NCBI GenBank assembly: GCA_002205965.3
Contig: NADL03000478.1
Location: 1,823,001 to 1,887,000 of the forward strand
DNA from: Kappaphycus alvarezii
Taxonomy: Eukaryota; Rhodophyta; Florideophyceae; Gigartinales; Solieriaceae
Direction of reading: 5' to 3'
Length of the DNA stretch: 64,000 nucleotides
Position 1 is the stretch's first letter; each line of letters starts with the position of its first letter. The notes beneath the pieces were generated by a model. That model had not been told where the DNA came from. It worked only from the letters and a program-made list of their open reading frames with translations, and did not search any database. Below, in pieces: positions 1 to 8,243 of this stretch. Position numbers and translations under genes: made by a program.

Positions 1-378
1 CCGAATGAGGAGAAGACGCGAGCGGGCGCGGACTAAGGTTCGTAATTGGATTGTTATTTCCTTTTTACTTCGGACGAGGTTTGGCCTTGTCTGTACAAGA
101 GTTTTGGGCTGGAAGCCAGCCCAGAAGGAAAGGGCACGTTAGGGGAAGTCTGCAGTATATAGCAGAGCTTTGAGTGCGGCAAGACCGAAGGGGGGAGCAA
201 GAGGTGAAAAAAAGGTGTGCGACTTTTTCTTGTTCTCGGCGTACTCAGTAAAGAACTAGAGTGTGCTGCGACCGAGGGCACACACACGCCAGCGTCTACG
301 TCAACTATTTACTTTGTTTCTGTCGTCCTATCGATTGTTTTATAGCACTTCCGCTCTGCTAACGCTTCACAGCTTTTT
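1..378 (+). repeat. 5' LTR of Copia-1 (3' portion only)
   Basis: The stretch is identical to 5836-6213 apart from two transitions. It holds a TATA-like TATATA at 156-161 that would drive the element's transcript. The match to the 3' LTR stops after base 378, inside a T run, which I take as the LTR end. If the LTR really begins beside the polypurine tract at 5640, about 195 bases of this copy lie to the left of the window. The LTR end is not a clean CA, so the exact boundary is uncertain by a few bases. Confidence 0.92.
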
Positions 379-570
379 TGACAGGGTAGAGGACCTCTCC
401 CCTGGGTACCAGATGAGGACAACTGTGCTCAAGAGTACATTTGGTCGTAGCTAGAAGCCGTTATCACGGATAACATTCGCGGATAAGACCTGCAAGAGAG
501 CTTCCAAGTGTTACTCCCGCCAGAGACTTTGTTCTCTCCAAGTGCCTTAAATGGCAAGAATGCTCCTCGC
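379..570 (+). other. Copia-1 untranslated leader
   Basis: Stretch between the LTR end and the first in-frame ATG of gag (571). It should contain the tRNA primer-binding site and packaging signals. The only tRNA-Met-complement-like string is near 402-415, about 24 bases past the LTR end, which is farther than usual. No reading frame of interest. Confidence 0.6.
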
Positions 571-2325
571 ATGTACAAAGACATCAGAGACGTTATTCAT
601 GCTAGAGAGGGCTGCATCGCTAAACGTCAGGGCTTGGCAATAAAGAAGGCGCTTACTGAGTTCTACCTGGACCTGCAGTTTCAGCAAGATGCCCGAGATT
701 TGTGCCGCGAGATGCTAGAGGCCGCAATGCCGACTATGTCAGCCCTACGCAATGGCATCTCCAGTCGCAGTCAGGACTCGGACGCTGCATCTAACAAGTC
801 TACTCCTTCTGATGACTGTGTTGCAGTCCTGTCGCCGATGCTGGGAGAAGAAGCGCAGGAGAAGACACCACATGACCCTCAAGTTGGACCCCGCGCACGC
901 CGTTTTGGTGTACCTACCGCGTCGCTGGGTGATTCAAAGGACATTCGGGACTCATCATTCGCGCCGCATCAGCAGAGAGCTAACAAAAAGCCGCCAGCCG
1001 CATCAGTTCGTAGTTAACTTTGCAACGAAGTGCCACAAGATCGGGCTGCAGAGTTCATCCATCCTCACCATACCCCAGGACCGCAGAGCGTCTCAACGCA
1101 TGCCGTTAATGTTTTGAGCAAGTTAGAAACCCGCTTCAAAGGCCGTGCTGACAGGTTTGGAGGCGATAATGGGGAGAACTCGGAGGATTTTTATTCCTCG
1201 TATATGAATTGTGTTTCACAATGGGGCGTGACCGAGCATGCTGCCTTGCGCAACATAGAAAATATACTGGCAGGGGAAGCCAAGCAGTATTATAAACGGA
1301 GAGTACAAGCCAATCCTAACGTTTTACGGTGCTGTGAAGACGTCAATAAATTCATCCTTGATATCTTTCACGGGCAGGAAGCACAGGAAGCTACGCTAGA
1401 GCACTTGGATGCCATCTCAAATTACGAATTCGTTAAGAAGTCTGGCTCATTAGTTGAAGGGTTGAGGTCTGTTCGCGATGAAATAGTGAAGCATGTCAAC
1501 CTCGTACCCAAAGAAAGGCAAACCGAGAAGGACCTGAAACTTTGGCTAAAGCACACTGTTCCGCTCTTTCAAGTGGGCTCGTCCCACTACTGCACGGCGA
1601 ACGAATTGGACTTCGCTCAGATGTACGCCACGCTCAAAGTTCAGGCCATAGAAGAAGAGAAGTCTCGCCTTCAGAGGAGTGACCGCGGATCATTGAAGAG
1701 TAGAGTCGGTGACAAGTCATCAGGAAAGAGTGTGTGGTTCGGGGATGGGGATGGACGCCCCACTGAAAATCCCAAACACAAGCCGTTCAATGGCCAACGC
1801 GAGGCCAAGCGTTTCAACGGGAGCTGTTACGGCTGTGGAAAGAGGGTCTATAAACGCTACAACTGCCCGGATTGCAAGTCCAATCGTAACGACTACCGAC
1901 AGGATAGCGCCAAAGCACTCAAGGCTATCAACGCCGGCGCGACACTCTCCGAGGCCGCTCAAGTGATGGCTGACCTGGAGATTCAGTACGGGAGAACTGG
2001 GAAGAGCTCCTGTGCACGCATGAATCAATGGATGTTTCCGATGGGGAATCCGAGAATGAAGTGGGTATTGGATTCGCACTGCCAGATGAGGACGAAGGGT
2101 CAAGAAAAGCCAGCACAGACGATGGGGAGGACGGTAGTTTTCCAGCGCAGTTTGATATTTGTTTCCAGGGAGATTTTTATACCCCCAATGAGGTCTCAAC
2201 ATGTGTGGAGATTGGTAAAATATTGCCCGAGATTGCTATACACTCGGCAACTGCTGGAACGCAAACTGACGAGTTTCACGGAGCTTGCCTTGACACCGGA
2301 GCATCGACCTCAGTGTGTGGTCTAA
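508..2325 (+). pseudogene. gag: Copia-1 gag (one internal stop, altered zinc knuckle)
   Basis: Gag would form the cytoplasmic virus-like particle. The frame is open from 508; the first ATG is at 571. A TAA at 1015-1017 splits an N-terminal segment from the gag core in the same frame (about 1020-1970). The core shows the helical UBN2/retrotran-gag style, with motifs such as ENILAGEAKQYY and a run of charged helices. A CCHC-type knuckle lies at 1825-1866 (CYGCGKRV, then NC), but the zinc-binding His is Tyr (TAT, 1849-1851). The frame beyond about 2000 reads through protease-coding DNA in the wrong phase and ends at TAA 2323-2325, so gag probably ends near the overlap with pol, which is in the -1 phase. 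Family assignment is firm; whether the stop is mutation or recoding cannot be told. Confidence 0.85.
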
Positions 2326-2894
2326 GACAGGCCAAGGCTTATGCCACTTTCGCCGGTTTTAAGTTTAAGACTAATGAGTCGAAAAGAGCTTTTAAGTTTG
2401 GCGGGTCAAAGGCAAACAGTATCGGGACGATTGTCGTCCGTCTGCCGCAGCCTGGACACTCCTACATTGAAGTCAGAGTTGACGTCGTAAAGCCGAATAT
2501 ACCCCTACTAATAGGCCTGGATGCGCTCGACAAATTTGGTCTGTACGTTAACAATGTGAAGAACTTGCTCGTGCATGACAAGGCGGGATGGAGCATATCT
2601 TTGGACCGCAAAATGGGACACCTCTACTACACTTGGGAGAAGAAAGTCCTGTTTACAATCGGAGAGCTCAAGAGAATGCATTTGGCCTTCTATCATGCCT
2701 CCACGGACAAGTTGTTTAGCCTGATTAAACGTGCGAAACCGGAAGATGCAACGGCGGAGACTAAGCAAATCTTGGAGGGAATCGCGAAACAGTGTACAAC
2801 GTGCCAATATCATGCGCCGAGGCCATTTCGTTTCTCAGCAACTATCTCCAGCGTTATCACATTCAACCGCATGGTGATCACAGACTTGATGTAG
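1974..2894 (+). CDS. pol: Copia-1 pol, part 1: aspartic protease and integrase zinc-binding domain
   Basis: The frame is open from 1974 (stop at 1971-1973); the first ATG is 2028. It begins with an acidic linker, then the retropepsin active site ACLDTGAST (about residues 85-93 from 2028). The protease matures Gag-Pol. The C-terminal third is the gag-pre-integrase/HHCC region: MHLAFYH, a spacer, then CTTCQ, the zinc-binding N-terminal domain of Copia integrases. It overlaps gag by about 350 bases in the -1 phase, compatible with a programmed -1 shift or a mutation; I found no convincing slippery heptamer. The frame ends at a TAG (2892-2894) inside the conserved DLM-(Tyr)-xxGKP start of the integrase core, where relatives usually have Tyr. 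Confidence 0.85.
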   Translation, partial: PGDSVRENWEELLCTHESMDVSDGESENEVGIGFALPDEDEGSRKASTDDGEDGSFPAQFDICFQGDFYTPNEVSTCVEIGKILPEIAIHSATAGTQTDEFHGACLDTGASTSVCGLRQAKAYATFAGFKFKTNESKRAFKFGGSKANSIGTIVVRLPQPGHSYIEVRVDVVKPNIPLLIGLDALDKFGLYVNNVKNLLVHDKAGWSISLDRKMGHLYYTWEKKVLFTIGELKRMHLAFYHASTDKLFSLIKRAKPEDATAETKQILEGIAKQCTTCQYHAPRPFRFSATISSVITFNRMVITDLM

Positions 2895-3198
2895 ATCCTG
2901 GGAAAGCCGATCGTACACGTAGTAGATGAGGATATTCACTACTCCGCTGCGCGTTTTTTTGCTTGGCGAGTCTACTGAGGAGATATGGGAAACGTTTTTG
3001 CTGTGCTGGGTATCCACGTACATGGGTTTCCCGGATATGCTAAAGGCTGACTCTGGATCAGTGTTCACGTCTAAGAAATGGAATAAGTATGTGTAGAGCG
3101 CAGCCGCCGCCGTAGAGATATCACCGGTAGAGAGCTCAAACTCTACGGGAGTCGGAGAGCGATACCACGACACAATCAGGCGCATATTCCACAAGATC
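2895..3198 (+). pseudogene. pol: Copia-1 pol, part 2: integrase catalytic core, broken
   Basis: Seen: after the TAG at 2892 the same frame gives the first catalytic Asp in HVVDEDIHYSAARF. The frame is then lost in a run of seven T (2954-2960). Reading resumes one base later as GESTEEIWETF and continues to the second catalytic Asp (LKADSGSVFTS). A TAG at 3094-3096 follows, then the third catalytic residue in GVGERYHDTIRRIF. All three acidic residues (DDE) are therefore present but separated by two stops and one frameshift. The T7 run suggests one inserted T, or an assembly/sequencing indel. From 3097 onward the frame is shared with the next segment. Confidence 0.8.
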
Positions 3199-4512
3199 AT
3201 GCGCGACCATCCGGGTCGGAGCAAGGAACTAGTTCTGTCCTTGGCAAATAAAGCCATGAACGACACGTGTGGGCCTGAAGGGCTGGTTCCAAGTTTACTG
3301 GTGTTTGGTTCGATTCCCCGTATTCCAGCAGGATCCATTGGAATGCCGAGCCAGGAAGATCGCATGAACATGCTACAGACTGCCAGGAAAGAAATGGAGT
3401 CAATAGTTGCAAAACTCCGACTGCGTACAGTACTGAAGAAGCGAGCTCCTAGTGCTGCACACGCTGGGATTAGCGAGGGGGACCCCGTTTTGGTATGGGG
3501 CAAGAAGAAGAAGCACTCGCGATGGAGTGGCCTGTACGAAGTAATGAAGATTGAAGGGAAAGTAGTGACAATCGAAAATGACAAAGGGGAGCCCCAAGAG
3601 TTCAATGTTGCGAGCGTAAAGCTGTATTCGTCAGAAGACTCAGATCTGCATGAGGAGTCTCGGGAAGGCGCTGTAGATGAAGAGGAGCCGCAGGACTACG
3701 AAGAGAGCAGCGAAAGCGAAGAAGTGTATGATGACCCCTCCGTCGACCTCGATTACGCTTATGACCAATCAGACGAGGATTTCTACTGTGATTACGACTC
3801 GGGAGCAGAGAATTATATATGCCTGACCGAGGTGCTGCCGATCGGAGATGCTCGCGGAAGGGAAGAAAGGTTTAACGAGGCACGGCGAAAGGAGATTTCA
3901 GGACTGGAAAGCATGAACACGTGGGAACCGACGAGTAAGGACGAACTGCCGGAAGGTGCTAACGTTTTGGGAACTAGATTTGCGCTCTCTTTGAAGAACG
4001 CAGGGACGATGCAGGAACGCGCGAAAGCCAGACTGGTAGTTCAAGGGCATACCGATCGCGAGAAGTATAACGTGGTACACGATTCTACGACCCTTCACCA
4101 GTGTTCAATTCGGCTCACAGCATCTATGGCGGCCATGAATCGTTTCACACTTTGGTCACAAGATATTACCCAGGCTTATTTGCAATCCGACAGCCCTTTA
4201 CAACGAGACGTTTTCCTTCGACCACCGCCCGAGCTCAAGTCACCAAAGGATAGGTTCTTGAAACTGGTTAAGCCGCTTTACGGCCTCGCTGATAGTGGCG
4301 ATTACTGGTGCTCCACGAACGACAAGCACCACCGCGTGGAGTTAGGAATGAGACAGGCGTGCGGTGATCTCAGTTTGTACTACCGACGCAACCAAGGGAA
4401 GCTATTCGGGCTTTCGGGAGTAGTAGTGGACGACACATTGCAGTGTAGGAAGAAGCAATTCTGGAAGGACACTAGCCAAACGATGGATCGTTTTCGCTGC
4501 ACAGAAATTTAG
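3097..4512 (+). CDS. pol: Copia-1 pol, part 3: integrase C-terminus and reverse transcriptase palm
   Basis: The open frame runs 3097-4512 (first ATG 3199). It starts with the end of the integrase core. A basic integrase C-terminal domain follows (GDPVLVWGKKKKHSRWSGLYEV), then an acidic linker rich in E, D, S and Y, then an RVT_2 reverse transcriptase. RT landmarks are KARLVVQGH, the DITQAYLQSD aspartate region, LVKPLYGLADSG, and the polymerase Asp pair as VVDD (4423-4434). The residue before VDD is Val rather than the usual Tyr, a position that I recall varying in fungal-type Copia. The segment ends at TAG 4510-4512; RT sequence continues in the same frame, so this stop is internal. Confidence 0.88.
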   Translation, partial: SAAAAVEISPVESSNSTGVGERYHDTIRRIFHKIMRDHPGRSKELVLSLANKAMNDTCGPEGLVPSLLVFGSIPRIPAGSIGMPSQEDRMNMLQTARKEMESIVAKLRLRTVLKKRAPSAAHAGISEGDPVLVWGKKKKHSRWSGLYEVMKIEGKVVTIENDKGEPQEFNVASVKLYSSEDSDLHEESREGAVDEEEPQDYEESSESEEVYDDPSVDLDYAYDQSDEDFYCDYDSGAENYICLTEVLPIGDARGREERFNEARRKEISGLESMNTWEPTSKDELPEGANVLGTRFALSLKNAGTMQERAKARLVVQGHTDREKYNVVHDSTTLHQCSIRLTASMAAMNRFTLWSQDITQAYLQSDSPLQRDVFLRPPPELKSPKDRFLKLVKPLYGLADSGDYWCSTNDKHHRVELGMRQACGDLSLYYRRNQGKLFGLSGVVVDDTLQCRKKQFWKDTSQTMDRFRCTEI

Positions 4513-4764
4513 TTGGTCAACGTAACGTTCTCGGGAGTGAACATTGACCCGCGCGACGATGGATACAATTTGCACCAGAAGGAGTACGCGGCGAAGATCA
4601 AGTTGCTGGGGGACGACGCTACGTTCAGGGACTTCCGTTCCGCGCGCGCAAGTTTGGCATGGCTATGCAATTCAAGGCCTGACATCTCGTATGCTGTTGC
4701 GAAGATCGCCCAAGTAAGGGAGGAGTGGGAGCCACAGCATCAAGATGGTCAACCAAGTCTTTAG
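4513..4764 (+). CDS. pol: Copia-1 pol, part 4: RT C-terminal region
   Basis: Same frame as the previous segment, directly after TAG 4510-4512. It contains VNVTFSGVNI and the SARASLAWLCNSRPDIS block, the usual connection of Copia RT to RNase H. The frame goes wrong near 4720-4745 and ends at TAG 4762-4764. The correct continuation, QVFRYVQKSKRLG, sits one phase later. Confidence 0.82.
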   Translation: MVNVTFSGVNIDPRDDGYNLHQKEYAAKIKLLGDDATFRDFRSARASLAWLCNSRPDISYAVAKIAQVREEWEPQHQDGQPSL

Positions 4765-5335
4765 GTACGTGCAGAAGTCAAAGCGGTTGGGTATTTACAT
4801 CCCGCGCCTGGACCAGGAGTCGACATGCATTATCGTGTACACAGACGCATCGTTGGCCAACAACACAAACTTGTCTAGCCAAATTGGGTAGGTGATCGCT
4901 CTGACTGACAAGTACGATAACGCGGACCTGCTGGACTTTAGCAGCAAGAAGTGCAGACGAGTCACTCAATCATCATTGGCAGGGGAGGTAATGGCGTTTT
5001 CAGCTGGTTTTGATGCAGCCTTCATAATCCAGCACGACCTTAAGGACATCACGAAACGCCGATGCCCAATCTACATAATGACGGACAGTAGAGCACTTTT
5101 CGACATGGTAACGCGAAACACTTATTCTGCGGAACATAGGCTTATGATTGACATGGTCGCAATAAGGGAGTCGTACCGCAAGGGAGAGATCGCTGGGATT
5201 GCGCACATTGCGGGAACAAACAACCCTGCAGACGCAATGACGAAAATAGTGCAGAATAAGAAGTTGCTGGACTTTTTGGACGGGAAGGCGACGGTTAAAT
5301 CCGCGCAGTGCGTAGCGAGGAATCCTGACCGATAA
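4745..5335 (+). CDS. pol: Copia-1 pol, part 5: RNase H
   Basis: RNase H degrades the RNA strand of the RNA/DNA hybrid during reverse transcription. The frame has the acidic residues in VYTDAS, LAGEVMAF and IMTDSRALFDMV, followed by the conserved EHRLMIDMVAIRE and GTNNPADAMTK tail typical of Copia. A TAG at 4889-4891 replaces what relatives usually show as Tyr (ligG-Y-VIALTD context); an uninterrupted frame follows from 4892. The natural end is TAA 5333-5335. Catalytic residues are all intact; the only lesions are the TAG and the upstream phase change. Confidence 0.87.
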
Positions 5336-5629
5336 GATCGGAAGGACAGGAGCGCATGGATGAATCTAGGTTTTTTTTCGGGTCAGAAGGGCGAGCAATA
5401 GGCTCGCAAGACTGATCAGCGCACGGGACTCGATGGCGGTGTTTCCTGCAACTCGTTTGAGTTATTCGCGCTACCGCCGCACGGCTGAAGAAGCCGTCAA
5501 GATTGTCGTTTCTGTTTTCATCGTGTTTTTTGTTTTGTGTTTTTTACCCTGCAGTGAATTTTGATTGATCTTTTAAAAAAAATGACTGATGAGCTGGATG
5601 CAAATCTGCTTCAACTGCTCTCGGACATG
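5336..5629 (+). other. Copia-1 3' untranslated region
   Basis: Noncoding stretch between the RNase H stop and the polypurine tract. It contains T-rich runs and no reading frame worth reporting. Confidence 0.6.
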
Positions 5630-5639
5630 AAAAAAGGGG
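5630..5639 (+). promoter_or_regulatory. Polypurine tract (plus-strand primer) of Copia-1
   Basis: Seen: aaaaaagggg followed by t and then TGTGTCGG. A purine run right before a TG is where plus-strand DNA synthesis of LTR retrotransposons starts and where the 3' LTR begins. It implies an LTR of about 573 bp. Confidence 0.6.
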
Positions 5640-5640
5640 T

Positions 5641-6213
5641 TGTGTCGGTGAACGTGTGGTACGGGTTTTTTCTACGGCTATTGGCCCATCAAATAGTCAA
5701 CAAGTCTGTCAATATATTCATTGCTGTTATACAGTAGCTGATAATGTGGGCATAAGGCGACGGCAATCTGTTGACAATGTTTTGATATTGACATGACACT
5801 CGAGCAGTCTAATGCTATTGAATTGGAGTGCGGAACCGAATGAGGAGAAGACGCGAGCGGGCGCGGACTAAGGTTCGTAATTGGATTGTTATTTCCTTTT
5901 TACTTCGGACGAGGTTTGGCCTTGTCTGTACAAGAGTTTTGGGCTGGAAGCCAGCCCAGAAGGAAAGGGCACGTTAGGGGAAGTCTGCAGTATATAGCAG
6001 AGCTTTGAGTGCGGCAAGACCGAAGGGGGGAGCAAGAGGTGAAAAAAAGGTGTGCGACTTTTTCTTGTTCTCGGCGTACTCAGTAAAGAACTAGAGTGTG
6101 CTGCGACCGAGGGCACACACACGCCAGCGTCTACGTCAACTATTTACTTTGTTTCTGTCGTCCTATCGATTGTTCTATAACACTTCCGCTCTGCTAACGC
6201 TTCACAGCTTTTT
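5641..6213 (+). repeat. 3' LTR of Copia-1
   Basis: The part from 5836 is confirmed by its near identity to 1-378. The part 5641-5835 is inferred from the polypurine tract, because the matching 5' LTR segment is outside the window. It carries the same TATATA at 5991-5996. The right end is where the match to the 5' LTR stops (6213). The flanking five bases, ctacg, would be the target-site duplication to look for left of the window. Confidence 0.8.
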
Positions 6214-8177
6214 CTACGTTGTGGTGTCGGGGTTAGACTCGGTGTGATTACGTCGTCTTAGCTTTAGTCTAACATCAAAACCCCTCTTAAAATCCCGCAC
6301 CAGTATTTGGGTTTTTGCGTCCAAAATCTCAGTGCGATATTTTTAGCAGGAGTACGATATAATATAAGCAAGATTTTTTACGCAAAAAGGCAAACCATTT
6401 TTCTTTCAATCGTCTAAATTATCGATTTTATTGTTGTGCTAGGCAAAGACATGGTTTTCCTGATCATTATTTTCACCTAGATGTATAGTAAGCCTGCCAA
6501 GTCTGTTTCCCAAACATCTCCAAATTTCACGGAACGAAATATATTACCAAAAATATTTTGAAAAACATCCCACATGCACATCTAATCCATTATATTTATT
6601 GGATATGGCAGTATTTCAGTGCAATATTAATATCTATAATGTTACAATGTTTTTCTATTTTTATTGAAATTTCTAGTAATTTTAAAGATTTATGATACTA
6701 AAAAGTGTTACAAAAATAGCGGAAAGCCAGAAAATGTCTCGATCTATTGATTTTAACATTTATATTTTGAAAGACCTAACCATTTTTATATCTGACTTAT
6801 CTTAAAATTTTTTGAATCCCCCACTGTAAATTAACTCGGACTTGGTTGGTCTTCTGAACTCATAACAGCACCTGTAAAAATTTCAATGGCAATTCTACAT
6901 ATTATATGTGTAGTTCTGGAACCAAAAAATGTTTGCTTTCTGTATTAAAATGAAAATATGTTATATTCACGAAAAAGCATATTTCTGACTGTATTTTACC
7001 GATGTCTGCCATTTAAAGTAAAACCAGACATTCATGCTATCTAGATTGGGTAAAAGTATTTTTTTAGGATCCAATTTATTTTCTAATTTCCTTTAAAAGA
7101 ATTAATAGAGGGATTCCACGGATCAAGATAATTCTATAGTTTTTAGTTCAAATTTCAAACGTTTGTGAGTGGCTATGAAATGTTTCCCTTTAAAAAGTCA
7201 AATTATGGAATTTTTGCGCCCATAATTCATAATAACATATTTGATAACGTTTTACTCCACTATGTAGTATCAAGTCTATGAATTGGAGTAAAATAGAATC
7301 CAAAAGCCTAAGGTAACAGTTTCCTGGATAAAATGGAAATATTTTTAATTAGTGATAAATACTAGGGATTTTATTTCCATAAATATACTTGAAGTGACAC
7401 GAAAATAATTGGAAACATATACGTGGTTTAAGTAGTGACCAAAAAATATATTTACTCGACAGTCAGAACACCAGAAAGACTAGTGGTGTGCTGATCCGAT
7501 AATTTATGCTGTAGCTCTTCTAGTCCTTTCGGAGCGGCTATCTAAATTGATCATTCAATGATACGAAAAAAAATAACCCAAAATAGAGAGCTTTTAATGA
7601 TCAGAAGTCCTAATAGATGATGTAATGCAACATAAAACTAACCTCATAGTTTAAACAGAACATTTAATTATACGCAAAAACTAGCCGTTTCAATTTTTCG
7701 AGAATTTTCTCCGGACGTTGGTACAATTCATGTTCGTTAAATCATTTCTTTATTAAGAGGAAAGTGAGTTTCGAGATATAACTTTTTACTTGAATTGAAT
7801 TTAGTCAGCTTGAAAATCTTCTTAGTAATCAGGAATGAAAAATGAAGTTTTAGATTGTCTTCATAGAAAAATTTAGAAAGGAGGCATGAATAGACTAACC
7901 TGAAATTATTTTTAGTTACCCTACTTATTAAAAGATTGCTGAGAATTTAAGATAAAAAAGGTGTGTTTTTTATTTTATTGACAACTCTAAAAGGTTCAAG
8001 TACCCCAAATAAAATTATCCTGGGCCATATCCAAAATTTTAAAGTTTTTTTGGTCCATTTATAAAGTTTTTTGGACTCTATATTATTTTAGCCGTTTCAT
8101 TTTTGGAACAAGAAGATTTCAATGAAGTTTAATTCGATAATTTTCTCTTTTTTCTTCCATACATGGCTGTGGGCTAC
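6214..8177. other. AT-rich intergenic DNA, no supportable gene
   Basis: Strongly AT-rich sequence with no protein-like frame, tRNA or clear repeat. One string at about 7560-7585 (a run of A, then ataacccaaaa) faintly recalls the dispersed repeat at 8178 but is too degraded to call. Confidence 0.5.
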
Positions 8178-8243
8178 GTATTAGCCTCGTGGATATAACC
8201 GCTCACATATTCCGTGCATTAAAATAACCCAAAAATCTTCTCC
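8178..8243 (+). repeat. Dispersed repeat copy (same family as 38363-38446 and 40045-40127)
   Basis: Seen: the string contains cgtggatataaccg, then cacatattcc, then gcattaaaataacccaaaa, in the same order and spacing as the copy at 38363-38446. It is the most diverged of the three clear copies. It lies alone in AT-rich DNA, so it marks a lost element or a free-standing short repeat. Confidence 0.6.

Larger units (their letters stand above)
1..6213 (+). mobile_element. Copia-1: recent Ty1/Copia LTR retrotransposon, 5' end cut by window edge
   Basis: Seen: bases 1-378 repeat at 5836-6213 with only two differences (340 t/6175 c, 345 g/6180 a). Between them lie, in order, gag with a zinc knuckle, aspartic protease, gag-pre-integrase HHCC region, integrase, RT and RNase H. 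Integrase before RT is the Ty1/Copia order. A polypurine tract precedes the 3' LTR. The left LTR continues off the window, so the 5' target-site duplication cannot be checked. The clear primer-binding site expected directly after the LTR is not obvious; the best tRNA-Met-like stretch is around 402-415. The coding region has in-frame stops at 1015 (TAA), 2892, 3094, 4510 and 4889 (all TAG) and frameshifts near 2954-2960 and 4720-4745, so this copy is probably not autonomous. Confidence 0.95.

Noticed and set aside
402..415. tRNA-Met-like primer-binding site of Copia-1
   Set aside because: About 24 bases beyond the LTR end and an imperfect match; noted in the leader but not called.
3301..3325. 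ggttcgattcccc, resembling a tRNA B box
   Set aside because: It lies within the integrase coding frame of Copia-1 and no A box or cloverleaf fits around it.
2508..3605. Minus-strand frames of 65-256 codons over Copia-1
   Set aside because: Shadows of the pol coding strand; the plus strand carries all conserved motifs.
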